64,000 bases of DNA from Carpediemonas membranifera (Eukaryota; Fornicata), in NCBI GenBank assembly GCA_019828565.1, contig JAHDYR010000003.1:186001-250000 (forward strand). The letters are read 5' to 3'. Below, in pieces: positions 12,001 to 18,337 of the stretch (within the stretch, counting starts at the first letter, position 1; each line of letters begins with the position of its first letter). A model generated the notes under the pieces. The model had not been told where the DNA came from. It saw only the letters and a list, made by a program, of their open reading frames with translations, and did no database searches. The position numbers and the translations under genes were made by a program.

Positions 12001-12071
12001 GTGAGAGTGCATACGCGACTTCCACCACGTTTTCCGCCACCGTTTCGGCCTTCGTTCTTTGCTTTTCTCAT
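1..12071 (-). CDS. RNF213: RNF213/mysterin-like giant AAA+ protein, 5' part, interrupted by an intein
   Basis: The minus-strand frame is open from the ATG at 12069-12071 to the left edge, about 4,020 codons, with no stop seen. Seen: a P-loop GSSGTGKT (7584-7607, residue ~1489); a second Walker A GATGSGK split by an intein, then Walker B VILFFDELNTT (~5067-5099) and the conserved ending LVYRVEKLPPTL; then a further AAA module with P-loop GLPGTSKT (4122-4145), EEIGLAE, MPLKILH and SNWALDPAKLNRG. These last motifs are diagnostic of the AAA modules of RNF213, a dynein-like ATPase fused to an E3 ubiquitin ligase that acts on lipid droplets and in antimicrobial defence in animals. The C-terminal E3 region would lie beyond the left edge. 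An Asp/Ser/Glu-rich tract lies at 430-640 (residues ~3811-3880). The long N-terminal ~1,450 residues show no domain I recognise. Divergent from the M20 gene. I first considered dynein heavy chain, but the motifs fit mysterin. Confidence 0.85.
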   Translation of the reverse strand, partial: MRKAKNEGRNGGGKRGGSRVCTLTIVHSKDQKVVFSSKKNKDEKPEVLKLTKKLLATTLDVKLVDDCAVFSIDDEEVRRPMWGRTKSFTLNHAPVDLFLAQYPHITSEYKDIKSHSWSALMHNKHSPEDLAKIFPALDDEQIAKWNHPLPDDPNCFEHIISKAWKMLHDDETEKRDLRFPQLPDPISSFIVSEKNIIDILPLCDSLPQVPDFYVALPMAAEDDDTDAEPQPADDSGAESDGTAAFFEDAVIPSETPIQLWMKQQTDIADSIEAGFKRHKVCDVPIRFFSEKFFRHILEKAPVQFMPFVIDYVPALADTCFKRLRRFVTDYKEVYPEVCAPFMDIVCKEDRLKIDSAVAAYRGAIAAKESYDKAYAEAIKHNENCKEGETQVPVPSHAPAPWKPDTEEIQALQQAVKSVTITEEYMLDVGTDFFKTAGLLDVVNSLFDKAIAAVDDITDIVKYASAVSGILQRYKRGMDPNWPTKYVLPRVEHSPVDLMRLYCLNPKSYVVGLPGAMVTTLERRISTEMKNTKTTEEAIDFTAALKTALETTTLDDASPLAVVYTKTQVRPENQQPLFSLMLLIHRITGLTCRSVEDFKGMVEKHISGRGELPIGQLRFFNRCALLLPLDDDTQPDPTPDPADSEVVGFRSDIIAVVTPNQARYNAIREQSAVFELQKKRNQRVMKFLVDILGTFGAKLDDSFAKSFNPLSQTNYVDWANRLADLAPALPHLHTLYVLGHKNAFFFRRIMAHIDRATDGTGKITLENLASVSAKLKEECQLILNTARLGTITMGDLKPVWDMDPETLTSQFTQLYVATQTPGPEFDLTSVDISGNCDETMTRFSQSVTLPDEVASTITRLNQLVETAKNGTAMKLLCDLAIRIQPAMMRVDPKVQDILMMTENLKRRDDPTAPLNDIAGFSTGRLEVESDSRGLIIGETGDARAEQRLKTIANMCEDNVWKVVDWLVDRQNNFLVPALESYGPGDELTKTDSRLKNNFKQFVEIGRDHIDGNNIQLQDVIEDVLVLRDLIGSFRSHITNFQTFTNRLWEAVKDKNRCDRILTSTESMVNSITFLTELTDLKAKVTASGKKKTMSQLAEIRGGLIVLDLDPRSLPAFEDNTQLVSFLVFDSNDASVDRVSQLKSSMAQTMDAGASPADIRDAIGMIRSQTQSARKISFAQLLDIEARAVLMEQDEEGKNSKSKDVKHIKKLIAACRRLAGNAHNLARTGHPAFAVRHVFHFWHASADDIDDISKRLAQVETTWMVQLRRLQAESFDLACAESSTVMRLLRKLNDGDTVYNLEQAICRSTDISAIHKVIPQLGKITIPKPGKPESHVVLKGASNVFLVGDTHMTDPFVFCLDLFRTEVGRLPISAEVFRCKPDTTIDDVARFGQRVGSAKPHAVFVAIRPSVMPRAMQVALIKVMRDLPPKARVAVIEVDKDVKAAFIVGQLTETASVRSLKAADPAKNLAELKRWVRKQSAVRDVTVVTSGSSGTGKTRFIFGLLRKFGSNGPDGKFRGPPTNNISINGPIRPELFSNLEEGAVNLIQVSPTATGDISGILFDFMVLRRLVMANGKVVDRNRSTFVEATLRHKGGLTRAWKLGLMLNCTELVLHKEDRTALHDRYGVSTDLVHYEFDNKVGREAESQRALCVINGSFSAFENHLLIAYRQAMRDGTLRKPPGRTDRYGRFHEFDFMRTTVDRIPDYVKRKLNVVPFPDGVAELNAIVRDCLPSNAQAYSYQRQIRRFMAYFYDMHHRMQDNYVYQAYAVENLITHAAKDIVLDGHDAAVRSELMTIPDPNRHKHMAEMVGMMLSRGTDAEKADDIRFSGLLADLADSVGTRQRPFVMTGYSYNRAVSIAMRLMAGVPTILCGATGSGKCLARGTKVLMASGQFQCAEDIQAGDMIMGAEGTPKRVLTVARGREEMARVETGVGAFTSNMSHVISFMMSGAGPTLTKDSDCRVEFVLVSRDEANEVSAVRARSEAFTDLDAAEAFKATLEQPDAVHENCPVLHDGTILDMPVRRFLDDECMHPNLRERAFMFHAPRIERFDTSAALANSPPAVVDDVPDAPSFEWTLGAWLGTGSVGHDGEPQLTAADPDVVEGFRLWAKSVGCRLVPADEADCYILLGDDGLDSPFLTWLRANDLCSTKHVPPAIKLGSVQQRLSFLAGFVDTNGTLDSGAFVITHAQGQVEEDIKFIARALGLLVKESGADAATSSFMIHGALPCRVHKTDMASPDGPTPVGFTVTPQPEDDYYGFTMEGPTCRFIVTESMLVTHNTYTIQCIAERTGMELIHMRIHAAYDETRLYKELREKVIEARDLYESTNRRVILFFDELNTTKSINIFKEIICEHRIDGVLINEVIGRNFLRDKKLDNSGAILALVGAINPYVSRSDEELTFVRRAGLNLDDLGSTTDEKMAKLVYRVEKLPPTLTHFVVSFESLPAHELTDCIRIRLDETLSRMHSFDKGSIAPDTYKEQLSFLSVVTHAAHSYMTTSPSSQCRHVSFREVNMVAEMFALFTRYPIGDKHGLMEYFTDDAEAEVNKLTVGFGDYAAAVTAVACVYGSKVSPRTELYDAVATAILQAGLVDADSGFNGEEVAETVTVFRRCVTDHLQLPKGTAMNDALSENCFLMVCTLVLRLPMYIIGLPGTSKTLSKTVIKDTMVGTRNEDALFSQLPAVHFQTLQCSPITRTTDLAEAFETVEKSVANSRTAGMIYALCLEEIGLAEMSTDMPLKILHQKFDHMLDVPVEQRIGFVAMSNWALDPAKLNRGLWVLRDTPSEADLIKTAVDITVTNQTLLHGKKRAKQQDVDPNVTRPFLEALSKAYQTLVRTMAEESTTDIKPLTHNDVSSTNTLFPRSNFFAQRDFFSACKLIADRLREPGMQIQDILVEAVRRNFSGLPAGAQTRVNKMIEDAVIEIERINISDASSLKKEHRMSRLIKTALRERGGHARYPMIISSNPAGILKTLVRYKIVPENAEVIWGSSFEKDRTYVAHCALLQRLKVQLDRGGTVVLTGLDKLYEACYDLFNCAYTTYGARSYVDLGFRSIEVKALVHKNFRLIVIATPQEVYRDMPIPLLNRFEKYLFDSSLENMTDVAANAARTVIGWVTDQEQALSRLRPFGTQTAQTPLFVGHGIGLEQSIADLVDGQFDDEASDADAEAERVVDFTKAALWRTASEEARLLLGQNDGHAACLADALKNHVVEAKKKKVKASGGKKAKDSQDDEGSKMKPVRLFVTTFADVDAQEAIVAQAAEGAGVDKEAVRYTPLSTVDTRKDLTKILRTWEKQGGVQVLVADQESLAFSSGALLRTVEHSIEDLWKNKKTGKPIKIKATRTPALVLIAHCHRVETECHREGVDQRARFRPADIVRSFDGKWEHYHIDDTCDRWTVSEADTAAIVRQRLDCDTLNPDEVRADILDALKHTVHDPSSKDRTHADEVARTLAGNKRMRRVVYHLAEQLVLDHDKQPEDAEIFMSFMDDWMKAEAKATGSKQGSLKKHLKAVIMDKVLFAFRFVIASLDTCHNLSSVVKPARHAKAWHELWSRLAEHHVFVAVGKSSTSPMGQTFKVTLTRSPATLLFPFSNAIFAETERWRETMMEHHESIIQRVTLLEAFLKDGASDLAKELSAITVGNDAMHEFAAVYAHDLLRQLQSDDHALVTFIAETACQLVPKKRSVAAVIAAVSVVGQSNFGMLALMKHVVSCATVVNGKTFNANALMNRAAGIAVRLIKADKDSLSAIPTAVLLASTFMAMKSVQTVVGLKPNEHTRILQAACSMVTIIARLTKMCNAVDVNMCCKLALDSSILTDIFEMIPAKPADDSTAESESSESDSDSDDSDIVERRRAKRWQLDSDSDSDSDSDFEATSDDSSEYDSDYSSDSSEYSDPDPDAGYEVPVQTVDQAMTHPDLSPYALKILMGISAVLAQTVAAAALSQPNTESAITMNPTALMAAVAELWYELWAPIAVPESIEYSGFFNSKPDSLWLTAFVDHVIDRVVSRLDFAPHSMTWLNSMVPRALDMILTLSGTVEG
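5247..6443 (-). other. Intein (399 residues) with degenerate LAGLIDADG endonuclease, in the Walker A loop
   Basis: In-frame insertion of 1197 nt between the Lys (6444-6446) and the Thr (5244-5246) of a Walker A motif GATGSGK/T. It begins with the classic block A, CLARGTKVLMASG followed by AEDIQAGDMIMGAEGTPK, and ends DYYGFTMEG...SMLVTHN, the usual block F/G with His-Asn at the end. The +1 extein residue is Thr, an allowed nucleophile. The block B His is present in TSNMSH, but the usual Thr three residues upstream is Asn. Two LAGLIDADG-type motifs are visible, TLGAWLGTGS (~5827-5855) and LAGFVDTNG (~5553-5579). The catalytic Asp of each is replaced (by Thr and Asn), so the homing endonuclease is probably inactive while the splicing residues (Cys1, His-Asn, Thr+1) are intact. 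Removal by protein splicing would restore a normal P-loop; unspliced protein should lack ATP binding at this module. Confidence 0.93.
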
Positions 12072-12407
12072 TGGCGGTAGGTTGGCGATGACGCGTTACC
12101 AATGCTATACATAGCGCGTACATATTACATAACTTTTCATCGCGTGACATCCAACTCATGGCATACCATGCATATGCCTTCATTCCCTGCATCCCTCCGC
12201 CCCAGCCCCCGAGAGGCCAGGCGGGTCAATTGAGTCTGCCAATCGGTGATACTGCCTAGGATCGCCACCATCCGTTTCAGTGCCCCCAAGGCAGCCGCCC
12301 AGCCCCTCATTCATCTATATGAGTCGAATCAATCCGTCAATTGTTTTGACAGGTCATGACCTTGACCAGACGAGACGACTTTGCCAAAGCGTCGAACTTT
12401 CTCTGTA
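12072..12407. promoter_or_regulatory. Divergent intergenic spacer between the RNF213-like and M20 genes
   Basis: 336 bp between two divergent start codons, with no ORF of note. It must hold both promoters and 5' UTRs. It is more AT-rich near the RNF213 start (around 12110-12150). I see no recognisable conserved box. Confidence 0.5.
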
Positions 12408-13943
12408 ATGTCTGAGCTTGAACTGAAGATTAGCGAACTTGCTACCAAGTACCTCCCCCTTGCTTCCGAGATCCTCAAGGAGGCCATCCGTCTCCCCGCC
12501 GACCACATGGACACTGACCCCTTCTGCGGCGAGTCCAACCACGAGGGCCCCCGCATGGAGTACCTCAAGGAGTCCATCATCAAGCACGGTGCTGTTTTCA
12601 AGCCCGAGGATGTCTTCTTCGACGAGTACGGCAACATTGTCTGGTACGTTGAGGACCCCGAGGACAAGACCCCCAAGGAGCAGAAGAAGGTCGTCTACTT
12701 CGACGGTCACTGCGACACTGTCAAGGCCCTCCGCTCTGAGTGGCACAACAAGCTCGGCAAGGGTGTCGACTGCTTCAACGGCGTCACCAACCCCGATGAA
12801 GTTTCCATCGAGGCCCTCAAGGAGACCCTCGGCTACGTCCCCCCTAAGGAGGAATGGAACAACCTCATCTTCGGCCGTGGCGGTGCCGACCAGCTTGCTG
12901 GCGTCATCTCTCAGATCATTGCCACCAAGATCATGATCGAGCTCCGCTCCATGGGTGCCCTCAAGGGTGTCATTATCCGCTCTTACGGCACTGCCGCTGA
13001 GGAGGACAACGACGGCGCTGGCCCTATGTACGTCCACAAGCACGTTCTCCCCAACGCCCCCGTCGAGATGTACCCCGATGCTTACATCTTCACCGAAGGC
13101 ACTGGCGACTACACCCGCTCCGCCTGCGGCATCTACCGTGGCCAGCGTGGCCGTATGCAGATCGAGGTGTCCGTTATCGGCCGCTCCTGCCACGGCTCCA
13201 TGCCCGACCGTGGCCTCAACCCCCTCGAGTGGGGCGCCAAGATCCTCGTCGCCTGCACCGAGCAGGTCGAGAACGGCGTCGGCATCAAGGACCACGACTT
13301 CCTTGGCCGCGGCACCCGCACCGCCTCCTGGGCCACCCTCGACTCTCCCTCTGACTGCGCCGTCCCCGAGCAGTTCGTGTTCCGCTTCGATCGCCGCATC
13401 ACCTACGGCGAGGACCCCGCTCAGTGCGTCTCTATCATCGAGGAGCTCCCCGTCATCGCTGAGGCCCGCAAGGCTGGCCTGACCGTGAAGGTCTCGATCC
13501 CCCGCTACAACAACGCGTCTTGGACCGGCTACTACCCCAACAACGACGCCGTCTACCTCTGCTGGGAGACCCCTGAGGAGCACCCCACCATCCAGGCTGC
13601 CGTCAAGACCTACGAGAAGGTTACCTCCAAGACCATCACCGACGAGGACATCACCGCCAACCCCCTCCTCAAGCGCGAGCCCTATGTCGGCCGCTGGATC
13701 TTCTCCACCGACGGCGTTGGCTGCTACCGCAAGGCTGACGAGTGCTCTGATGCCGACACCGCCATCATGAAGGCGAAGGGCTGGCAGCTCGATGCCGCCG
13801 GTTTCTGGCACCCTCCCATGCTCGGCCTTGGTGCTGGCCACGAACAACACACCCATCGGATCGGAGAATATGTCTGCACGCGTGAGCTGAAGGCGGCGAT
13901 CTCCTGGATGGCCCGTTATCCTTCCCAGCTCGCCGAGCTCTAA
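12408..13943 (+). CDS. M20-family metallohydrolase, YgeY-like (511 aa)
   Basis: Zinc-dependent amidohydrolase/peptidase of the M20 family, closest in layout to the bacterial YgeY 'selenium metabolism hydrolase' group; the substrate is unknown. Metal ligands are visible in order: YFDGHCDTV (His101, Asp103), GRGGADQLAG (bridging Asp), TAAEEDNDG (catalytic Glu pair), FTEGTGDY, and the C-terminal GAGHEQHTH. Length is normal for the group. The start is the ATG at 12408, directly before SELELKISELA; no upstream in-frame ATG fits. No signal peptide or membrane segment is seen, so it is likely cytosolic. Codon use is extremely biased to C-ending codons, more than in the neighbours, which suggests high expression. 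The family is mainly bacterial, so lateral acquisition is likely (inference). Confidence 0.85.
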   Translation: MSELELKISELATKYLPLASEILKEAIRLPADHMDTDPFCGESNHEGPRMEYLKESIIKHGAVFKPEDVFFDEYGNIVWYVEDPEDKTPKEQKKVVYFDGHCDTVKALRSEWHNKLGKGVDCFNGVTNPDEVSIEALKETLGYVPPKEEWNNLIFGRGGADQLAGVISQIIATKIMIELRSMGALKGVIIRSYGTAAEEDNDGAGPMYVHKHVLPNAPVEMYPDAYIFTEGTGDYTRSACGIYRGQRGRMQIEVSVIGRSCHGSMPDRGLNPLEWGAKILVACTEQVENGVGIKDHDFLGRGTRTASWATLDSPSDCAVPEQFVFRFDRRITYGEDPAQCVSIIEELPVIAEARKAGLTVKVSIPRYNNASWTGYYPNNDAVYLCWETPEEHPTIQAAVKTYEKVTSKTITDEDITANPLLKREPYVGRWIFSTDGVGCYRKADECSDADTAIMKAKGWQLDAAGFWHPPMLGLGAGHEQHTHRIGEYVCTRELKAAISWMARYPSQLAEL

Positions 13944-14099
13944 AATGCATTAAACTGCTCGTTTCCAAATGATGTGAGTCTCCACAGTTGGCTGTTATTG
14001 CATCGTTCTTCGTCTAGCTTGGCCTGTTCGACAGACCAGCTATGGTGCTGAGTGCAGAAAAAATGGGGCTGAGTGAAAAAATCTTGTATTGTAGCAATA

Positions 14100-16067
14100 A
14101 TGACTGACACTGTACAAACGACACTGTGTGGCCCACTGATCGTTACAGACGATAGAACTGAAGAAGGAACTACCTATATTCTCCATCCTTCGCGGGTTCA
14201 CGGTGTTGATTTGCTTCGGCGTTGCAACGATGTGATAACAAAGGGTTTCTCGAAGATCATTGAGGTTCGGTTGGGCGAGAACAAGGATAATAACAGCAAT
14301 TCATTCGTTTTTCGTTTTCCCCTCCAAAGTACGAAGAAGAGCCCCGAGGATCAGAAGAAGAGCACAACTCAGACCCGCCAGGAGCAGAAGAAGAATGAAC
14401 GGTTTAAGCCATGCACTACTTCTAAGAAGTTTGCTGATCATCCCTCCAGAAACGACTTCGGTATGCTTACGTTTGCAGCTGCGCACAATAGTGCACGTTT
14501 TAGTAAGAAGTGGGACGAGTGGCACTATGAGAACGATGACGGGCAATACCTCGACATTTGTGGGCATCAGTCGTACTTTGCAGCCCTTCAGGCCCGTGTC
14601 AGAAACTGCCGCAATGACTACAGCCACGGCGGTCACTTGAAGCGACAGACTAACCCGGAGAACCCCTCATCTCTCACGCTCAACCGTGTGATCGGCCAGA
14701 TCAAGGACGGTATCCACCTTTTGCAGCCGTTCGCCGACGGTAAGCTTGGTGCTTCGTACAAGGCTGTTTCCTCCAACGTGGCCGAGTTGGAGAATCACAA
14801 AGCCTTCATCGACGAGTTCCGGCATTATCGTGATTTCACTGACAAGCTTGAGCCAGTCTTTTACCACCTCCTCCAGGAGAAGGCCTCCTCCAACGCCAGT
14901 CCAAGTGCTTCGGAGCCCCAGCTGAGTTCGGCAAAGATTTCTGAGAACTTGATTCGACCCTGGATCGGCCGACTGACTGCCCTTGCTGACCGGCTGGAGG
15001 GAAAGGAGCCGATGCAGGCCCAGGACAAAAAGGCCGCGGCCAACGTCATCAGTCACATGGGCGCCATACTGCTGGAAGACGTCAATGACACATTGGACGG
15101 CCTCAAAGCAGACATGAAAAAGGAACAAGTCCTCAAGGCTGACGAGGAGAAGAAGGGCGTCTCCGTCGTTACCCAGACTGCGGACATACCTGCCAACCCA
15201 CCTGCGCCTGTCAACAAAGCTCCCAGTGCCGGCAAGCAGGCCAAGCCAGCTGCCTCAGTCTGGGGCGGCAAGTTGACGATCGCGGAGTTTTTGTCGGAGA
15301 AGGAAAAGAAGAAGGGCATCTCTACTGTTGCCCAGACTGTAGCCAACCCTGCGCCTGTCAAAAGAGTTACCAGTAATAATCCGCCTGCAATGTCTGCTGT
15401 CTGCTGGCTCCAAGAGGCATACAGCGTGGGTTCTACATTCACTCTCATTCGAAGGCGGTTCTTCAAGTATCATCACATTAAGTTGCAGATCGTGGGTACC
15501 ACAAGTGGACATTGTACGGTCGACCGTCCTCCGTATTACTCTGTATGTTGGAACGATACTGACTGTGACAAGTTTTCGGATGACCCTGACGTAGCCGAAA
15601 GATGCAAGTGTCAAGGTGAACATCTCTTCGAATACTACAAGAATGGATCTAGAACGATAAGCATCGAGAGAACGTCAGGCATCGATGGATGGGACGGAAA
15701 GATTACCCTCGCCGACGCGCTGATCATCTGGTTCTGGGCAATGCACTATCCCAGCAAAGACGTCAAGCTGGATACTACGAAGAAGAAAGGCACGGCCCGA
15801 GTCTCTGGTACCCTCCCGAATGGGAAGATATGGAGGCCTGACCTTGTCAGTATTGTTGGTCGGATGCATTGTCAGGGTGAGCAGTTTAAGCTATCTGAGG
15901 CGAAGAAGGAGAAAAATGGTGCCGATAGTCGGAAACTCTTCAATAACTGGAGAGATCTGTTTGGATGGATCTGCGCCGACCTGCAGGGATTATGCAATGA
16001 GCATAACAAACAAGGCAATAAGCTGCCGCTTTCTCCCTTCCGCGTTCCGAGCAATCCTGTAACCTAA
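14100..16067 (+). CDS. Large HEPN-motif protein, possible ribonuclease (655 aa)
   Basis: The start is the first ATG (14100); the frame upstream has only non-ATG codons. Near residue 171 it carries ARVRNCRNDYSHGG, an R-x4-H motif of the RN-DYS-H type. In HEPN domains this is the catalytic RNase signature, and the surrounding 'YF.AL..RVR..RN..SH' context resembles DZIP3/Swt1-type HEPN domains. A helical region follows (residues ~200-340), then a Lys/Pro/Ala-rich linker with two similar segments (EEKKGVSVVTQTA and EKKKGISTVAQTV). A C-terminal Cys/Trp-containing domain (~410-655) is unrecognised. Codon use is less biased and more mixed than in the M20 gene beside it. Function is inferred only from the motif: RNA cleavage in defence or RNA turnover is possible, but a structural HEPN role cannot be excluded. 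Confidence 0.55.
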   Translation: MTDTVQTTLCGPLIVTDDRTEEGTTYILHPSRVHGVDLLRRCNDVITKGFSKIIEVRLGENKDNNSNSFVFRFPLQSTKKSPEDQKKSTTQTRQEQKKNERFKPCTTSKKFADHPSRNDFGMLTFAAAHNSARFSKKWDEWHYENDDGQYLDICGHQSYFAALQARVRNCRNDYSHGGHLKRQTNPENPSSLTLNRVIGQIKDGIHLLQPFADGKLGASYKAVSSNVAELENHKAFIDEFRHYRDFTDKLEPVFYHLLQEKASSNASPSASEPQLSSAKISENLIRPWIGRLTALADRLEGKEPMQAQDKKAAANVISHMGAILLEDVNDTLDGLKADMKKEQVLKADEEKKGVSVVTQTADIPANPPAPVNKAPSAGKQAKPAASVWGGKLTIAEFLSEKEKKKGISTVAQTVANPAPVKRVTSNNPPAMSAVCWLQEAYSVGSTFTLIRRRFFKYHHIKLQIVGTTSGHCTVDRPPYYSVCWNDTDCDKFSDDPDVAERCKCQGEHLFEYYKNGSRTISIERTSGIDGWDGKITLADALIIWFWAMHYPSKDVKLDTTKKKGTARVSGTLPNGKIWRPDLVSIVGRMHCQGEQFKLSEAKKEKNGADSRKLFNNWRDLFGWICADLQGLCNEHNKQGNKLPLSPFRVPSNPVT

Positions 16068-16816
16068 GGTCCTGGTGTATTTGGGATCGGCTCACAGACC
16101 GAATAATTTCCTTGCGTCATTTGCCTCTGCGACAGCCAATCATAAATAGTGGGCGAGACCTTCTTTTCTGTGGAGGTTTGACCACCTGGGTTGACTCTGT
16201 GTAGTGATCCAACCAACCTGTCGAGTGCCTGTGAAGGCGACGCCGATCGGCCTCCTTCTATTCGAGATGCTCCTCCGTGACAACTAGTAGGTTTCGATCG
16301 ACAGGCTTCCACTCGTGTGATATCTTACATAGCGGGTCGTGTGCACCGTCATAAAGTTCAACTGCCCAATATCAGGATCTCGAACGGTTGATCGGAACAA
16401 AATCAATGGGAGTTGCTGGAACTGATAGTGCCCAGATTGATGAGTCTTGGGCTCACTTCTCTGCCCGGTCACGGGACAAGGCTGATCCGGCACCCAAGGA
16501 AAATGCTGAAATGCTGACCGCGAGTGACAGCATCGCAACGATAACCGTCCGGGTATCACGCTCTTGTCGCCTTCGGTGATTGCCACATGGCCCTTCTGAT
16601 TCACTGACAGTAGCTTGGGGAAACAGTGAGAATAGCTGGCTCAGTGACCCAGAGCTCTGTATCACATCTCATCGAACTTGACCGTGTCGAGTCAACAAAG
16701 AACCATAAACGCGCTATTATAACTGCCAGAGTTCCATTTGGGCCCATTTATATCAAAAGAAGGTTTACATTATACACCACCCGAAGCCCGACCAGCAGTA
16801 AAAAGGCCAAGCTGAC
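16068..16816. other. 749-bp convergent spacer with one possible tiny ORF
   Basis: Lies between two convergent genes. No conserved product is seen. One 57-codon ORF on + (16406-16579) starts MGVAGTDSAQIDESWA and is hydrophilic; it could be a small gene or chance. No tRNA-like structure was recognised. Confidence 0.3.
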
Positions 16817-18166
16817 TCACCCCCTCTCCGCCAGCCTCATCTTGAGCTCTGCGATCTCCTGTGCGTACCCCCGCACCTTCCCCATTAGCTCATTCTCAGC
16901 GGCCTTCGCCCTCGCATTCGCCCGCTCCACCTGCGTCTCCAATAAATGCCGGTCACCGTCATCGACCTCCTCTACACAAGCCCGCTGCCCCCGCCTCCCA
17001 CTGTCCTCTCTGACCCGAGCCCTCTCACCCTCACCCTGCCCAGCCAAGCTGTGGCTGCCCCGTAGCGCCTCAACCAGACTGCTGACGAGCTCATTGCTGA
17101 CTCCAGGACTCTGCTGGTACATTGGAGGGCCGCCCATAAACATGTACTGCGGCTGGGGTTGTGGGGCCATCGGTGGCATGATCACGAGAGGCTGGCCCCC
17201 TGCCCCGGCGATTGTCGTCGGCTGGGGCGGGTATGAGGCCACGGGGGAGGGGGCTAGCATCGACGCCGTCATCTCCTCGTTCTTGGCTGGTCTGTGGGCC
17301 GCGGTTTTGACTCTGTCGCTCTCCTTCTGGAGCTCCTCGAAATCCTGGAGCTTCTTTTGCAAGTCACTTCTTGTGGAATTGGCCTCTTTCAGCTCAGTTA
17401 CCAGCTTCTGGAGGTAGGTCTCCAGCTTAGTAACGACCTTCTCCTGCGCCTCTATGGTCTCCTGGTACCGGGCCATCCGCTGCTTCACAGCGGCCTTGAC
17501 CTTGGTCATCCTGCTCTCCTGGTCCTTCGCCACCGCCTGTAGTTGCCCAGTAAGCTTCTTGTTCTCCACACCTACGGCCTTGATGATGGTCAGCATCTGT
17601 TCACCGCTGATGCTTCCCTCTTGCTGGAGCTGGTCTTTCAATGGAGCAGCAAGCTCGGCGGGAATTGAGGAGGAGAGCGCTGCCCACACCTCCTGGCCAG
17701 AAACAGAGCCATGCGCCGCCTGTGTGACCGTCTTCTGCGTCTCTGCAATCATAGCTGCCATCCTGCTCTCCACATCGGCCATGGCACTTTGATACTCAGC
17801 CTCTTTCGCACGGGACGCCTGTAGCTCCTCTTCCATGGCTGTGTATGACGTCTTAAGCTGCACATGCTCATCACTGAGGGCGTCGAAGTCCTCTTTCAGC
17901 GTCATGAATTCTTCGGCCAAATCTAGATCGGGGAAGTCCTCAGCGCCCTCTTCAACGGAAGGCGGCATGCCTTCAGGCATCGTATTATTCCCCATGACTG
18001 TTGCTGCCCTTGATTCCGGTGGGGAGATGGAGGTGACGGAGTATTCCTCCTCGGCAATGGGTGCTCTGAAACTGCCGACGTTGGAGACAAATGGAGGACG
18101 GGTTTCTACCTTGCTACCCTTCTTTCCCGTTGTTTTTTTGTCCTTCTTGCTCTTTCGAGAGAACAT
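16817..18166 (-). CDS. Coiled-coil protein of unknown function (449 aa)
   Basis: The N-terminus is Lys-rich (MFSRKSKKDKKTTGKKG), followed by an acidic Ser/Pro region. Long heptad-rich coiled-coil segments run from about residue 75 to 290, e.g. VVTKLETYLQKLVTELKEA. A Pro/Gln/Met-rich low-complexity stretch lies near residues 300-350 (QPQPQYMFMGGPPM), and a short final coiled coil ends KMRLAERG. No enzyme motif is seen. It could be a cytoskeletal or membrane-tethering scaffold; the symbol is unknown. A Ty3/gypsy element is inserted 49 bp upstream of its ATG, so its promoter has been displaced or replaced by LTR sequence. Confidence 0.7.
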   Translation of the reverse strand: MFSRKSKKDKKTTGKKGSKVETRPPFVSNVGSFRAPIAEEEYSVTSISPPESRAATVMGNNTMPEGMPPSVEEGAEDFPDLDLAEEFMTLKEDFDALSDEHVQLKTSYTAMEEELQASRAKEAEYQSAMADVESRMAAMIAETQKTVTQAAHGSVSGQEVWAALSSSIPAELAAPLKDQLQQEGSISGEQMLTIIKAVGVENKKLTGQLQAVAKDQESRMTKVKAAVKQRMARYQETIEAQEKVVTKLETYLQKLVTELKEANSTRSDLQKKLQDFEELQKESDRVKTAAHRPAKNEEMTASMLAPSPVASYPPQPTTIAGAGGQPLVIMPPMAPQPQPQYMFMGGPPMYQQSPGVSNELVSSLVEALRGSHSLAGQGEGERARVREDSGRRGQRACVEEVDDGDRHLLETQVERANARAKAAENELMGKVRGYAQEIAELKMRLAERG

Positions 18167-18214
18167 GTTGAGTTGGCGAGTTGTTGTGTTCTGGATGGTT
18201 AAACTGCGCCCGAC

Positions 18215-18219
18215 CTGAA
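18215..18219. repeat. 5-bp target-site duplication, left (ctgaa)
   Basis: ctgaa directly before the left 96-bp LTR; the same 5 bp directly follow the right LTR at 26569-26573. Confidence 0.85.
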
Positions 18220-18315
18220 TGTGGTATTTACATGACTATGTAGACGCAGTTAGAGCCATTATCACCGCGTAGGAGGTATACCCCTTAAACACTTCACACT
18301 TGTTTCCAGACTTCA
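18220..18315 (+). repeat. Left LTR of element 1 (96 bp)
   Basis: Identical to 26473-26568. TG...CA termini. Confidence 0.93.
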
Positions 18316-18337
18316 GTAATTACTACGGTTTGACGCA

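Noticed and set aside
1..12071. Dynein heavy chain
   Set aside because: Size and AAA modules suggested it, but the NPY..., LVYRV.PLP-like and SNWALDPAK.NRG motifs are those of RNF213/mysterin, and no dynein stalk or linker signature is seen.
12354..13856. 500-codon antisense ORF over the M20 gene
   Set aside because: Exact complement of a clear enzyme gene with strong codon bias; its Val/Gly/Leu-rich translation reflects that bias.
16284..16665. Minus-strand ORFs in the 16.1-16.8 kb spacer
   Set aside because: No ATG-supported conserved sequence or codon bias; overlapping frames on both strands.
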